Of a stretch of 64,000 nt of DNA, positions 18,132-26,993 are shown one piece after another. Position 1 is the first letter of the stretch; each line of letters starts with the position of its first letter. The notes beneath the pieces are model-generated. The model was not told the origin of the DNA and did no database searches. It was given only the letters and a program-made list of their open reading frames with translations. The stretch covers positions 62,001-126,000 of the forward strand of contig NZ_JAKVIO010000002.1 in the NCBI RefSeq assembly GCF_022601895.1. The letters run 5' to 3'. Position numbers and translations under genes: made by a program. The stretch is from Sphingomonas sp. LaA6.9. Lineage in GTDB: Bacteria; Pseudomonadota; Alphaproteobacteria; Sphingomonadales; Sphingomonadaceae.

Positions 18132-19532
18132 TCAGAAGCCGAGGTCGAGGATCTTGCCGTCGAAATTGCCGCCGAGCTTCTGGTTGGCGGCCGCCAGCTT
18201 GTCCTGCGGCACACCCTTCAGATAGCCGTCGATGATCCGCTGATAATTGCTGATCAGCCCCTCGATGTCCTTCGACAGACGCATGAACTCGAAACCTTCG
18301 GCGTGCATCCCCTTCTGCTGGATCGGGATGTTCGAATAGTCCTGACGCGGGATCTGCGGGAACTGGTCGCTGTCATAGGGCAGGATCACCGGCTCCATCA
18401 CCGGATCGGGCTCCTCGCCCTCAGGGTACATCGTCAGCGACCACAGCTCGAACAGGCAGCTTTCGGGCCCGAGCGGACGGATGCGATAGGAGGACATGCT
18501 CGAGAAGAACGGCAGCAGGAAGAAGTGCGGGAAGATGAACTCGACCGCGTTGATCGGGTCGGACACCGCGACCGCGTTCAGGTCGGGAACGGGTTCGCCC
18601 TTCGCCTGCAGCTGCTTGGTGATCTGGTCCTGCACGATGCCATACCACATCGGCACAGCCTGAGCCGGGTCTTCGGGTAGCTCGACGTCGAGCAGCTGGC
18701 CCGCGATTTCCACTTCCTTGGGGTGCACCATGCCTGCCATGCCGTCGCTGAGCAGCCCGAGGTGCTTGTACTGCGCCTTGATATTGTCGCGCACGCTGAG
18801 ATTGGGGTTGATCGGGATGCCGATGCCGCCCGTGTCCATGCCGTACATCATGTTGTAGAGCATCGGCGCCGCCTGTTGCAGCTGCGGGTGCGTCCGCATG
18901 ACGTGATAGCCTTCCATGAAGGCTTCCATGCCGACCTTCCAGTTGGCCGGCAGCACCGTGGCATACCACCATTCGGCGCGCAGGTTGCCCATGCCATGCG
19001 CCTCCAGGCGATCGGCCACGGGGCCGATGGACTCGCGCAGCGACGGTGCGTTGTCGTCCAGATTGATGAACGCGCAGCCGCCCCAGGTCTCGACACGGCA
19101 TGCGCGGAGCGCCAGATCGGCTTCGTCCAGCTGTCCCTCGCTGAACATGTGGCGGCCATAGACGAAGGTGTTCTTGCCATCCATGTTCCAGCGCCAGCCG
19201 TGGAACGGGCAGATGAAGCCCTTGGTCTTGCAGTTGCCGTGGCCGCCTTCGGTCAGCGGCACGCCGCGGTGACGGCAGGCATTGTGAAACGCCTTCACCC
19301 CCTCGGATGTGCGCACGACGATGACCGACTTGCCGAGATTGTTGTACTCGATCCAGTCGCCGACATTGGGGATCGTCTCCAGGCGGCACGCCATCTGCCA
19401 GGTGTGCGGCCACAGGCGCTCGACCTCGAGGCGGTAGAATTCCTCATCATAATAGCGCTTCGAGGGGATCCGCTCGGGATCCGTGATTTCAAAGGGAACC
19501 CGTCCGCGTCCAGCGATCGTGCCGTCTGCCAT
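18132..19532 (-). CDS. Rieske non-heme iron oxygenase, alpha subunit
   Basis: A 466-residue terminal oxygenase. The Rieske ligands are C86-x-H88 (CRH) and C108-x2-H111 (CPFH); the iron-site histidines are H210-x4-H215 (GYHVMRTH). The ATG at 19532 is favoured by a GAGG 6 bases upstream; an ATG at 19544 adds four residues. It is divergent from the ferredoxin-P450-SDR operon across a 165-bp gap that must hold both promoters, and is followed by EthD. The alpha-only arrangement and length resemble the other Rieske proteins in the window. The substrate is unknown. Confidence 0.92.
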   Translation of the reverse strand: MADGTIAGRGRVPFEITDPERIPSKRYYDEEFYRLEVERLWPHTWQMACRLETIPNVGDWIEYNNLGKSVIVVRTSEGVKAFHNACRHRGVPLTEGGHGNCKTKGFICPFHGWRWNMDGKNTFVYGRHMFSEGQLDEADLALRACRVETWGGCAFINLDDNAPSLRESIGPVADRLEAHGMGNLRAEWWYATVLPANWKVGMEAFMEGYHVMRTHPQLQQAAPMLYNMMYGMDTGGIGIPINPNLSVRDNIKAQYKHLGLLSDGMAGMVHPKEVEIAGQLLDVELPEDPAQAVPMWYGIVQDQITKQLQAKGEPVPDLNAVAVSDPINAVEFIFPHFFLLPFFSSMSSYRIRPLGPESCLFELWSLTMYPEGEEPDPVMEPVILPYDSDQFPQIPRQDYSNIPIQQKGMHAEGFEFMRLSKDIEGLISNYQRIIDGYLKGVPQDKLAAANQKLGGNFDGKILDLGF

Positions 19533-19697
19533 AGCATGCCTCATTCGGTTTTCTTGCTTGGCCGAGAGTCGTAAAGGCTGGGGGGTGGGGTGCAAGCGAG
19601 ATCGCGCGCGCGGCTGCATCCATCGCTGCCTCGATAGTCAAGTCAGATCGCCCGTCTGAGCCTTCCGTCCAGGCGAGCGCTCGTACATTCCTGAAGC

Positions 19698-20027
19698 ATG
19701 GTGAAAGTTATTTTTGTCGAACCGAACGGAACCGAGCGGCACGTCCCCGATGCGGCGGAGGGCCAGTCGCTCATGGAAGTGGGCAAGGCCAATGGCATCG
19801 AAGGCATTTTGGCCGATTGCGGCGGCGCCTGTTCGTGCGCGACCTGCCATGTTTTCGTCGATCCCGAGTGGTGGGAGAGGGTGGGACCGCCCGATGACAT
19901 CGAGTTCGCCATGCTGGACATGGTCGCGGACGTCGCGCAGGAGCTGAGCCGCCTGTCCTGTCAGGTGAAGATCAACGCACAGCTGGACGGATTGCGCGTG
20001 ACCGTCGCGCCCGCGTCCGCATTCTAG
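19698..20027 (+). CDS. [2Fe-2S] ferredoxin, adrenodoxin/putidaredoxin type
   Basis: A 109-residue plant/vertebrate-type ferredoxin with cluster ligands C41-x5-C47-x2-C50 and C88 (CGGACSCATC, then LSCQV). This is the class used as the direct electron donor to bacterial class I P450s. The gene precedes a P450 by 60 bp and is clearly its partner. No ferredoxin reductase is present in the window, so reduction must come from a shared enzyme elsewhere. The start codon has only weak ribosome-binding sequence. Confidence 0.92.
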   Translation: MVKVIFVEPNGTERHVPDAAEGQSLMEVGKANGIEGILADCGGACSCATCHVFVDPEWWERVGPPDDIEFAMLDMVADVAQELSRLSCQVKINAQLDGLRVTVAPASAF

Positions 20028-20061
20028 GCGAAACGCCCCGGATATGGGCGAAACGTCCCGG
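20027..20061 (+). repeat. Two 15-bp direct repeats with 20-bp period
   Basis: GGCGAAACGCCCCGG (20027-20041) and GGCGAAACGTCCCGG (20047-20061) differ at one base and repeat every 20 bp, about two helical turns. They lie between the ferredoxin stop and the P450 ribosome-binding site. They could be a tandem protein-binding site or chance duplication. Confidence 0.5.
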
Positions 20062-20087
20062 TCCGTGTTAGTGGGAGGAATAATCCG

Positions 20088-21404
20088 ATGACGTCCTGTC
20101 CGATGTCGCAAGAGGCGAAGTGTCCGATGTCGCAAGAGGATCAGGCCCTGCTCGAGACCGGGTCGATGACCGATCCGATCATCTCCGCGCGGCCGCGTCC
20201 CTATTATGCGGCGATGCGCGAGCATGATCCCGTCCACTGGGACGAGAAGCTCGGGATGTACCTGATCTCGCGCTATCAGGATATCCAGACGATCCAGCAG
20301 GATCCGATCACATTCTCGGTCAACAAGGGCTATCACACGCAACAGGCCAAGGGTTTTCAGGAGGAATTCCAGGAAATCCTGAAGCGCGATGGCGGCGGCT
20401 ATTTTCCCGATGCGATCATGTCGGACCCGCCCTACCACACGCGCATCCGCAAGCTCATGGAAAACGCGTTCACCGCGCACCGCGTAAAGGAGCTTGAGCC
20501 GCGCATCACAAAGGTCGTCGCGGATCTCATCGACAGTATCGCCGACAAGGGCGCAGCGGATGCGATCCACGACTTCTCGGTGCCGCTGACCATCCGCATC
20601 ATCTGCGAACAGCTCGGCCTCGACTGGGATATCAAGGACCGCATCCAGCGCTGGTCGATCGCCGTCACCGCGCAGATCGGGCGGATGCAGGACCGCGAAC
20701 AGATGATCGGCCATGCCCGGGAGATCTGCGACCTGCAGCAATATCTCATCGCCAGGATGAAGGAGCGGCAGGCGGATCCGCGCGAAGACATGATCTCGGA
20801 TCTGGTCCATGCGAAAATCCAGACCGATGATGGCACGGTGGAGACGCTCACCTTCGAGGAAGCCGTGTCGCTTGTCCGCGCGCTCCTGATCGCGGGCAAT
20901 GAGACCACCGCGACCGCGCTGGGCAACCTCTTCTACATCCTCGCGACGCAGCCCGAGATCGCGCAACTGCTCAAGGATTCGGTCGATGACGACCGCCTGC
21001 TCAACCGCTTCGTCGAGGAACTGCTCCGCATCGAACCGCCCGTCCGCGGGCTGTCGCGCATGACGACAAGGGAGGTCGAGCTTGGCGGCAAGGCGCTGCC
21101 CGCGGGCGCGCATCTCCTGCTGATGTACGCCTCGGCCAATGACGAGGCCGATATATTTCCCGAACCGCGCAGCTTCGACATCAACCGGCCCAATATCGGG
21201 CGGCACCTGTCGTTCGGCGGTGGTGTCCATCGCTGCGTGGGGCTGGCGCTCGCGCGGATGGAGATCAAGGTGGCCGCGCGTGAGATCGTCCGGCGGATGG
21301 ACAATATCAGCCTCGCCATCCCGGTCGAAGAGATCACCTATCTGCCGACCGTTGCCACCCAGTCGATCGAACGGTTGCCCATCACTTTCACGCGGCGCGC
21401 GTAA
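20088..21404 (+). CDS. Cytochrome P450
   Basis: A 438-residue P450 with I-helix AGNETT near residue 270, ExxR in EELLRIEPP, and heme loop FGGGVHRCVGLALAR with Cys near 383. GGGAGGA is 8 bases before the ATG. The N-terminus contains a duplicated octapeptide (CPMSQEAK then CPMSQED) encoded by a 19-bp exact repeat with 24-bp period (20097-20115 and 20121-20139). It lies between its ferredoxin and an SDR, giving a hydroxylation-then-oxidation cassette similar to that at 9.4-11.4 kb. Confidence 0.94.
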   Translation: MTSCPMSQEAKCPMSQEDQALLETGSMTDPIISARPRPYYAAMREHDPVHWDEKLGMYLISRYQDIQTIQQDPITFSVNKGYHTQQAKGFQEEFQEILKRDGGGYFPDAIMSDPPYHTRIRKLMENAFTAHRVKELEPRITKVVADLIDSIADKGAADAIHDFSVPLTIRIICEQLGLDWDIKDRIQRWSIAVTAQIGRMQDREQMIGHAREICDLQQYLIARMKERQADPREDMISDLVHAKIQTDDGTVETLTFEEAVSLVRALLIAGNETTATALGNLFYILATQPEIAQLLKDSVDDDRLLNRFVEELLRIEPPVRGLSRMTTREVELGGKALPAGAHLLLMYASANDEADIFPEPRSFDINRPNIGRHLSFGGGVHRCVGLALARMEIKVAAREIVRRMDNISLAIPVEEITYLPTVATQSIERLPITFTRRA

Positions 21405-21443
21405 CCGGCATGAGCCAGTGAATACAAGCCTCTGGAGGCGCGG

Positions 21444-22283
21444 TTGAGACAAGAACTCGAAGGCAAGGTCGCCGTCGTCACGGGGGGCGCCGGCGGAATC
21501 GGCAGGGCGACCGCCGAATTGTTTGTGGCGGAGGGCGCGAAGGTCGTCATCGCCGATCTGGACAAGGATGCGGGTGAGGCCCTTGCGGCGTCGCTGGGCG
21601 AGGCGGCGGCCTTCCAGCGCACCGATGTTGCCGACGAAGCGCAGGTTCAGGCGCTGGTGGACAAGGCTGTCGCGCAATTCGGCGGCCTCGACATCATGTT
21701 CAACAATGCGGGCATGTCGTGCGCGCCGTTTCCGCGCTTCCTCGACGACACGCTCGCCGATTTTCACCGCGTCATGGGGGTCAACCTCTACGGGCCTATG
21801 GTCGGGACGCAGCGCGCGGCCCGGTACATGAAGGATCATGGCGGCGGCGTGATCCTGAACAACGCGTCGATCGCGGGCGTGCTCGCGGGGCAGGCGATGA
21901 TGACCTATCGCGCGTCCAAGGCGGGGCTCATCCAGTTCAGCAAATCAGTGGCGATCGACCTTGCGCAGTACGGCATTCGCGTGAACTGCCTCGTTCCCGG
22001 CCATATTCGCACTGAATTGTCTTCATTCAGGCAGGCCGACGCCGAGGACGAGGTGGCGGCGCGCGTCGAGGCAGCGGTGACCGATGTCTATCTCTCGAAC
22101 CAGCCGCTCAAGCGCCGCGGATTGCCGCAGGACGTCGCCGAGGCCGCGCTGTTTCTGGCAAGCGACCGTGCGCGCCAGATCACCGGCGTCACGCTGCCCG
22201 TCGAAGGCGGCGTCACCGCGGGCGATCCGGTCAACCATCTGCAGGATATTCTGGACGCTCGCGCCCGGGCGCTGGCGGGCTGA
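21444..22283 (+). CDS. Short-chain dehydrogenase/reductase
   Basis: A 279-residue SDR starting at TTG 21444, 5 bases after TCTGGAGG; no better start exists. Motifs: TGGAGGIGRATA near residue 12, DLDKD after strand 2 (favouring NAD), NNAGMS, and YRASKAG (Y-x3-K). The C-terminal ITGVTLPVEGG is typical. It closes the ferredoxin-P450-SDR operon, 39 bp behind the P450. Confidence 0.9.
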   Translation: MRQELEGKVAVVTGGAGGIGRATAELFVAEGAKVVIADLDKDAGEALAASLGEAAAFQRTDVADEAQVQALVDKAVAQFGGLDIMFNNAGMSCAPFPRFLDDTLADFHRVMGVNLYGPMVGTQRAARYMKDHGGGVILNNASIAGVLAGQAMMTYRASKAGLIQFSKSVAIDLAQYGIRVNCLVPGHIRTELSSFRQADAEDEVAARVEAAVTDVYLSNQPLKRRGLPQDVAEAALFLASDRARQITGVTLPVEGGVTAGDPVNHLQDILDARARALAG

Positions 22284-22474
22284 GGCGGGCTCACGCTAAC
22301 GTCTGGTTTAAGACACCGCGCCGGGGGCTGTGAGCGGCCAATTTGTGGCGGTTCGCGACCGTTGCAACGAACGGCCACAGCGGCCATGTTGATGCAGGTA
22401 GCGGCCCGCTTCCGGTTTGGCCTTCCCTAGGCCAGCCGTTGGCTGCCACGCTAATCTTAGGCGCGGTGAATGAC

Positions 22475-22798
22475 ATGACTGACGGAAGCAGGCAAAAACT
22501 GGCCGAATCCCCTTCTCCGACCGTAGCTGATGTTTCGGTTGGCGATGTGGACACCGTGAAGCGCAAGGTTGTCACCACCGGCGCATCAGCCACAGGGGTG
22601 TCTGCCACCGGTTCGATCAGTGTGGGCACGCTCGTATTGGCGGCGGCAAGTCTTGGCGCCTTGGCTGTTGGCGCGATTGCGGTTGGTGCCCTGGCTATCG
22701 GACGGCTTAGAATTGGAAACGCGCGAATTCGCAAGTTGCGCATCGACAAGCTGGAAGTCGGTGACCTGGTCCGGGTCAACGATCGAAGCAAAGACTAA
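22475..22798 (+). CDS. Small protein with hydrophobic AVGA/IG repeats
   Basis: A 107-residue protein from ATG 22475. The first half is polar. The second half is a repetitive stretch, LGALAVGAIAVGALAIG, followed by RLRIGNARIRKLRIDKLEVG, in which an isoleucine/leucine recurs every 5 residues. It looks like a short beta-solenoid or membrane-associated repeat. I do not recognise a named family. The reading frame is open further upstream, but that part overlaps low-complexity intergenic sequence. No strong ribosome-binding site is seen. It lies in a stretch of small unknown genes unlike the surrounding catabolic operons. Confidence 0.5.
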   Translation: MTDGSRQKLAESPSPTVADVSVGDVDTVKRKVVTTGASATGVSATGSISVGTLVLAAASLGALAVGAIAVGALAIGRLRIGNARIRKLRIDKLEVGDLVRVNDRSKD

Positions 22799-22943
22799 GC
22801 GAACGGTGGCTTCCAACAATTCAAAAGCAGACCGACGTGTGTGGACTGGCGGGCTGAGGGAGGTGGCCCGGGAGTGTGAATCGCACACCAGCGTCCGGTT
22901 TCAGGCGTTACGCTAAGCGGTCATCGCGGCCAATTTGTCGGGG

Positions 22944-23381
22944 TTAGCGGACGGTCACATTCCGGCCTGTGAGGATGGCCACGCCGACCTTCTCTCGCAT
23001 CATGCGGTCGATTTCATGCTGAAATTGGAGCAATGAAGGGTAGTTTGTCTGGAAGCGAGCTTGGCAGCGGTCCTCCGGTTTATCATAGTTTGCGAGAAGA
23101 ACGCTGGCGGCCAATCCGCCCGTCGAGCCCTCAGGACTCACCTTTAACTTCGTCACTGCCGTGTATTTCCCGTTTTCGCTAAATCCCCATTCGCAAGCGA
23201 TCGGTTTTTCGGCTTCGATTGGATAGCGAGCGAGAGAAGCGCTGAAATCCACAAGGGCTTCCCATTGCACCCACATTCCATTGCGTCTGCTAAAATTTGG
23301 GGCTTGCACATGGGCCATGAGCCAGCCGAAATCGTCACCGTCGCGACTGAATTCATACTCGAAGGCAAAAGTGCAGTTCAT
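22944..23381 (-). CDS. Hypothetical protein
   Basis: A 145-residue frame from ATG 23381 with a balanced composition: FAFEYEFSRDGDDFGWLMAHV, then WVQWEALVDFSASLARYPI and a C-terminal FQTNYPSLLQFQHEIDRMM. The pattern resembles small uncharacterised immunity-like or stress proteins, but I cannot name a family. The open frame extends to a TTG at 23417 with plausible residues (FRLRVISAD), so the true start could be there. Base composition is lower in GC than the catabolic genes. Confidence 0.45.
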   Translation of the reverse strand: MNCTFAFEYEFSRDGDDFGWLMAHVQAPNFSRRNGMWVQWEALVDFSASLARYPIEAEKPIACEWGFSENGKYTAVTKLKVSPEGSTGGLAASVLLANYDKPEDRCQARFQTNYPSLLQFQHEIDRMMREKVGVAILTGRNVTVR

Positions 23382-23426
23382 ATCTGCAGAAATGACACGC
23401 AGCCTGAACGTCCGCAATGCCGGCGT

Positions 23427-23445
23427 GTCCGGACGGTCCGCTTTT
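23427..23445 (+). repeat. Dispersed 19-bp repeat, copy A
   Basis: GTCCGGACGGTCCGCTTTT, matching copy B at 31956-31974 in 18 of 19 bases. The core contains the self-complementary GTCCGGAC. It lies upstream of the hypothetical gene at 22944-23381. Confidence 0.5.
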
Positions 23446-23546
23446 CGCTAATGGCGCTTGCCACCGGTCATTCAGGGGGCACCGATGCCGGAGCGCGAAT
23501 TGGTCCGCGCGGCCGCAATCGCTGCGAGCGCTTCCTCCCAAACGAT

Positions 23547-24755
23547 CTACGGCGCCTCGCCCCGCCACTTGCCCTCACCCTGATGGGGCTCTGCCAGATG
23601 CGGGCGGTGGAACTCGTCCAGTATCGCCTCACTATGCTCGCCGAGCGTCGGGGCAGGGCCGGCAACCTTGCCCGGCGTCTTCGAGAACCATGTGGGGATG
23701 CCCGGAAAGCGCACCTTACCCTGCGGCGAGTCCACCGTTTCAAAGAAGCCCACCGCATTCAAATGCGGATTGTCGAACAACTCCTGAGGCGTCCGCAGCG
23801 GCGCTGCCGGAATGCCGAGCGTCCGCAGAAGATCTAGCCATTCCTGCGTCGTGCGTTCGAGGAAGGTTTCCGCGAGAAGGCCGTAGACACGGTCGATCTG
23901 GCGCGCGCGCTGCTCGAGCGTCGCCAGTTCGTCACTCGCCCAGGCGGGCTTCACCGCATCCACGAACAGCGACCAGTGCTTGTCGTTGTAGATCAGCGCG
24001 GAGACATGGCTGTCCTTCGTGCGATAGGGCTTGCGGTTGGGGGCGACCACGCGCGGGTAGGCCGCCGTGCCAAGCGGAGGGTCGAACATCGCGCCATTGG
24101 CGTGCTCGACGAGCATGAAGGACGCCATCGTCTCGAACATGCCGACTTCGACCTCCTGCCCCTCGCCGGTGCGTTCGCGGTGGAACAGCGCCATCATCGT
24201 CGCATAGAGCACGGTCAGGCCGGCCACCTTGTCCGCCACGATCGTGCCGACGAAATTGGCTTCGCCCGTCAGCATCTGCTGGACCGCCGGAAGCCCGCAC
24301 TCGGCCTGGATGGTGTCGTCATAGGCGGGCTGGTCCCTGTCGGGGCCACGACGGCCATAGCCATAGCAATTGGTGTAGACGATCGAGGGGTTGATCGCGG
24401 CGACCGCATCATAGTCGAAGCCGAGTTTCGCAATCGCCTTGGCGCGCATCGAATGGATGAAGACGTCCGCATCTGCGATCAGCGCCCGCAGCGCGGCCTT
24501 GCCCTCGTCGCTCTGCAGGTCGAGCACGATGCTGCGCTTGCCGCGGTTCACATTGACGAACACGCCTGCCATGCCCGGCTCGGGCGCAACCGAGATGAAG
24601 CGCGTATTGTCCCCCGCGGGCGGTTCGACCTTGATGACGTCCGCGCCCATGTCCGCCATGATCTGCGTCGCATAGGGGCCCATCACCATGCTGGTGAGGT
24701 CGATGACGCGGACGCCGGCCATCGGGCCCTTGCCGCCGCGGGTGTCGTTACCCAT
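23547..24755 (-). CDS. Class III (CaiB/BaiF) CoA-transferase
   Basis: A 402-residue class III CoA-transferase: GVRVIDLTSMVMGPYATQIMADMGADVIKVEPP near the N-terminus and GEGQEVEVGMFETMAS near residue 185, with Glu at the nucleophile position. GGAGGA sits 6 bases upstream of ATG 24755; a TTG four codons earlier overlaps that site and is rejected. It is divergent from the acyl-CoA dehydrogenase operon across a 161-bp gap. Likely role: forming or exchanging the CoA thioester that the divergent operon then degrades. Confidence 0.9.
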   Translation of the reverse strand: MGNDTRGGKGPMAGVRVIDLTSMVMGPYATQIMADMGADVIKVEPPAGDNTRFISVAPEPGMAGVFVNVNRGKRSIVLDLQSDEGKAALRALIADADVFIHSMRAKAIAKLGFDYDAVAAINPSIVYTNCYGYGRRGPDRDQPAYDDTIQAECGLPAVQQMLTGEANFVGTIVADKVAGLTVLYATMMALFHRERTGEGQEVEVGMFETMASFMLVEHANGAMFDPPLGTAAYPRVVAPNRKPYRTKDSHVSALIYNDKHWSLFVDAVKPAWASDELATLEQRARQIDRVYGLLAETFLERTTQEWLDLLRTLGIPAAPLRTPQELFDNPHLNAVGFFETVDSPQGKVRFPGIPTWFSKTPGKVAGPAPTLGEHSEAILDEFHRPHLAEPHQGEGKWRGEAP

Positions 24756-24916
24756 CCATTCCTCCAAACTGATCAGAAGCGGCTAGGGCAAGGCGATATG
24801 GAAATCCATTCGCGTCCACTTCGCCCCGCCGATATGTGTATGGGCTCTGGTTGTGTATCCTTGTGCGTGACTGCTACCCGCCGAGCATCCGATATGCGCA
24901 AACAGGGCAGATAACC

Positions 24917-26083
24917 GTGGATTTTTCGTTCACCGAAGACCAGCAGAACATCCGGGACGCGATCCTGAAGCACTGCACGCAATATCCTGACGAGTACTGG
25001 CTTGAGCGTGACAGGGAAGAAACCTTCCCCGAGGACTTCTACCGATCGCTCGCCGATGCGGGCTGGCTGGGGGTCGCGATGCCCGAGGCATTTGGCGGGT
25101 CGGGCCTCGGCATCACCGAAGCCGCGATCATGATGCAGGCGATCGCGGAATCGGGCGCGGGGATGAGTGGCGCCTCGGCCGTCCACATCAACATCTTCGG
25201 GCTCCAGCCGATCATCCTGTTCGGGAGCGAGGAGCAGAAGCAACGCTCCATTCCCGGCATCATCAGCGGCGCCGACAAGGCGTGCTTCGCGGTGACCGAA
25301 CCCAATGCGGGCCTCAACACCACGCAGCTCAAGACCCGCGCCGAGCGCAAGGAGGGCGGCTATCTCGTCAATGGCGAGAAGATCTGGATCTCGACCGCGC
25401 AGGTCGCGAACAAGATGCTGCTGCTGGCGCGCACGACGCCGCTCGATCAGGTGAAAAAGAAGACCGAGGGACTCTCGCTATTCTATACCGACCTCGACCG
25501 GTCGAAGATCGATGTGCGGCTGATCCACAAGATGGGGCGTCACGCGATCGACTCGAACATGCTCTTCATCCAGGACCTGTGGATCCCCGAGGAGGACCGG
25601 ATCGGGCCCGAGGGCGAGGGCTTCAAAATTATCCTGCACGGCCTCAATCCCGAACGCGTGCTGCTCGCGGCGGAAGCCGTTGGGCTCGGTCGCGCCGCGA
25701 TCAGGCGCGCAGCGCGCTATGCCCGCGAACGCATCGTGTTCGACCGGCCGATCGGTCAGAACCAGGGTATCCAGCATCCGCTCGCCAAATGCTGGGCGCA
25801 GCTCGAGGCCGCCAACCTGATGGTGATGAAGGCCGCATATCTGTTCGACAAGGGCGAGGATTGCGGGGTCGAGGCAAACGCCGCCAAATATCTCGCGGGC
25901 GAGTTCGCGTTCGAGGCGTGCCACACCGCGATGCTGACGCTCGGCGGCATGGGCTATGCGCAGGAATATCATGTCGAGCGCTATGTCCGCGAAAGCCTGA
26001 TCCCGCGCACGGCCCCCGTGAGCCCGCATATGATCCTCAATTTCCTCGCCGAAAAGGTGCTGGAACTGCCCAAATCCTACTGA
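24917..26083 (+). CDS. Acyl-CoA dehydrogenase, CaiA-like
   Basis: A 388-residue acyl-CoA dehydrogenase from GTG 24917 (VDFSFTEDQQNIRD). It has CFAVTEPNAGLNTTQLKTRA and VNGEKIWISTAQ, and ends RESLIPRTAPVSPHMILNFLAEKVLELPKSY. In that C-terminal block the usual YEGT catalytic segment is replaced by RTAPVS, a pattern I associate with the CaiA-like branch; the catalytic base is therefore not at its usual place. It heads an operon with a CitE-like lyase, a CoA-transferase and an enoyl-CoA hydratase, consistent with beta-oxidation of a short or branched acyl-CoA. Confidence 0.87.
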   Translation: MDFSFTEDQQNIRDAILKHCTQYPDEYWLERDREETFPEDFYRSLADAGWLGVAMPEAFGGSGLGITEAAIMMQAIAESGAGMSGASAVHINIFGLQPIILFGSEEQKQRSIPGIISGADKACFAVTEPNAGLNTTQLKTRAERKEGGYLVNGEKIWISTAQVANKMLLLARTTPLDQVKKKTEGLSLFYTDLDRSKIDVRLIHKMGRHAIDSNMLFIQDLWIPEEDRIGPEGEGFKIILHGLNPERVLLAAEAVGLGRAAIRRAARYARERIVFDRPIGQNQGIQHPLAKCWAQLEAANLMVMKAAYLFDKGEDCGVEANAAKYLAGEFAFEACHTAMLTLGGMGYAQEYHVERYVRESLIPRTAPVSPHMILNFLAEKVLELPKSY

Positions 26084-26099
26084 TCTATCGGGGAATGTA

Positions 26100-26993
26100 A
26101 TGACGATGTCCGAAGTCCTTCCGCTCAGGATGCGGTCCTGGCTGTTCGCGCCGGGCGACAGCGAGAAGAAGATGCAGAAGGCCGCGGCGAGCGCCGCCGA
26201 TATCGCGATCTTCGATCTTGAGGATGCGGTCTCGCCCGAGGAAAAGCCCAGGGCGCGCGTGATGGTGCGCGAGTTCCTCCAGAGCCAGCCGGCCGAGGCG
26301 CTTCACCGCCTCTGGGTGCGCGTCAACCCGCTCGACGGGCCGCACACGCTGGCCGATCTCGCCGCGGTCATGCCCGCGCGGCCCGGCGGCATCATGCTGC
26401 CCAAGGTTTACGGCCGCCCCGATGTCGAGCGGCTTGACCATTATCTCTCGGCGCTCGAGGCGGCGCATGGCATCGAGCAGGGCGCGACGCGCGTTATCGT
26501 GCTCGTCACCGAAACGGCCGCGGCGATGTTTACCACGGGCGACTATGCGGGAGCGCCGCGCGTCGTCGCGCTCACCTGGGGTGCGGAGGATCTGGCGGAC
26601 TCGATCGGCGCGAGCAACAATCGCAATCCCGATGGGAGCTATGGCTTCACCTATGAACTTGCGCGCAGCCTCTGCCTGCTCGGTGCGGCAACCGCCGGTG
26701 TCGCTGCGGTCGAGACGATTCAGGGCGATTTCCGCGATCTGGAGGGGCTGAAGGCGCGCGCCGAAAAGGTCCGCCGCGACGGCTATCGCGGCATGCTTGC
26801 AATCCATCCGGCGCAGGTCGACGTCATCAATGCCGCCTTCTCGCCCAATGAGGAGGAGATCGCCGAAGCGCAGGAGATCGTCGATATTTTTGCCGCCAAC
26901 CCCGGCGTCGGCGCGATTGGCTATAAGGGCGGGATGCTCGACCGGCCCTATCTTGCGCGCGCGGAGGCGCTGCTGCGCCTGGCGGGACGCTGA
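26100..26993 (+). CDS. CitE-like HpcH/HpaI aldolase/lyase
   Basis: A 297-residue TIM-barrel protein: RSWLFAPGDSEKKMQKA at the N-terminus, IFDLEDAVSPEEKPRAR (Asp/Glu metal ligands) near residue 40, RVNPLDGPH, and GIMLPKV near residue 100. This is the citrate-lyase beta/malyl-CoA lyase family, which cleaves or forms C-C bonds of beta-hydroxyacyl-CoA esters using Mg2+. In an operon with a dehydrogenase and hydratase it could release acetyl-CoA or glyoxylate from a 3-hydroxyacyl-CoA. GGGGAA lies just before the ATG. Confidence 0.85.
   Translation: MTMSEVLPLRMRSWLFAPGDSEKKMQKAAASAADIAIFDLEDAVSPEEKPRARVMVREFLQSQPAEALHRLWVRVNPLDGPHTLADLAAVMPARPGGIMLPKVYGRPDVERLDHYLSALEAAHGIEQGATRVIVLVTETAAAMFTTGDYAGAPRVVALTWGAEDLADSIGASNNRNPDGSYGFTYELARSLCLLGAATAGVAAVETIQGDFRDLEGLKARAEKVRRDGYRGMLAIHPAQVDVINAAFSPNEEEIAEAQEIVDIFAANPGVGAIGYKGGMLDRPYLARAEALLRLAGR

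Noticed and set aside
19638-21839. Open frame of 733 codons on the minus strand
   Set aside because: It is antisense to the ferredoxin, P450 and SDR genes, all of which have clear motifs; the antisense product has none.
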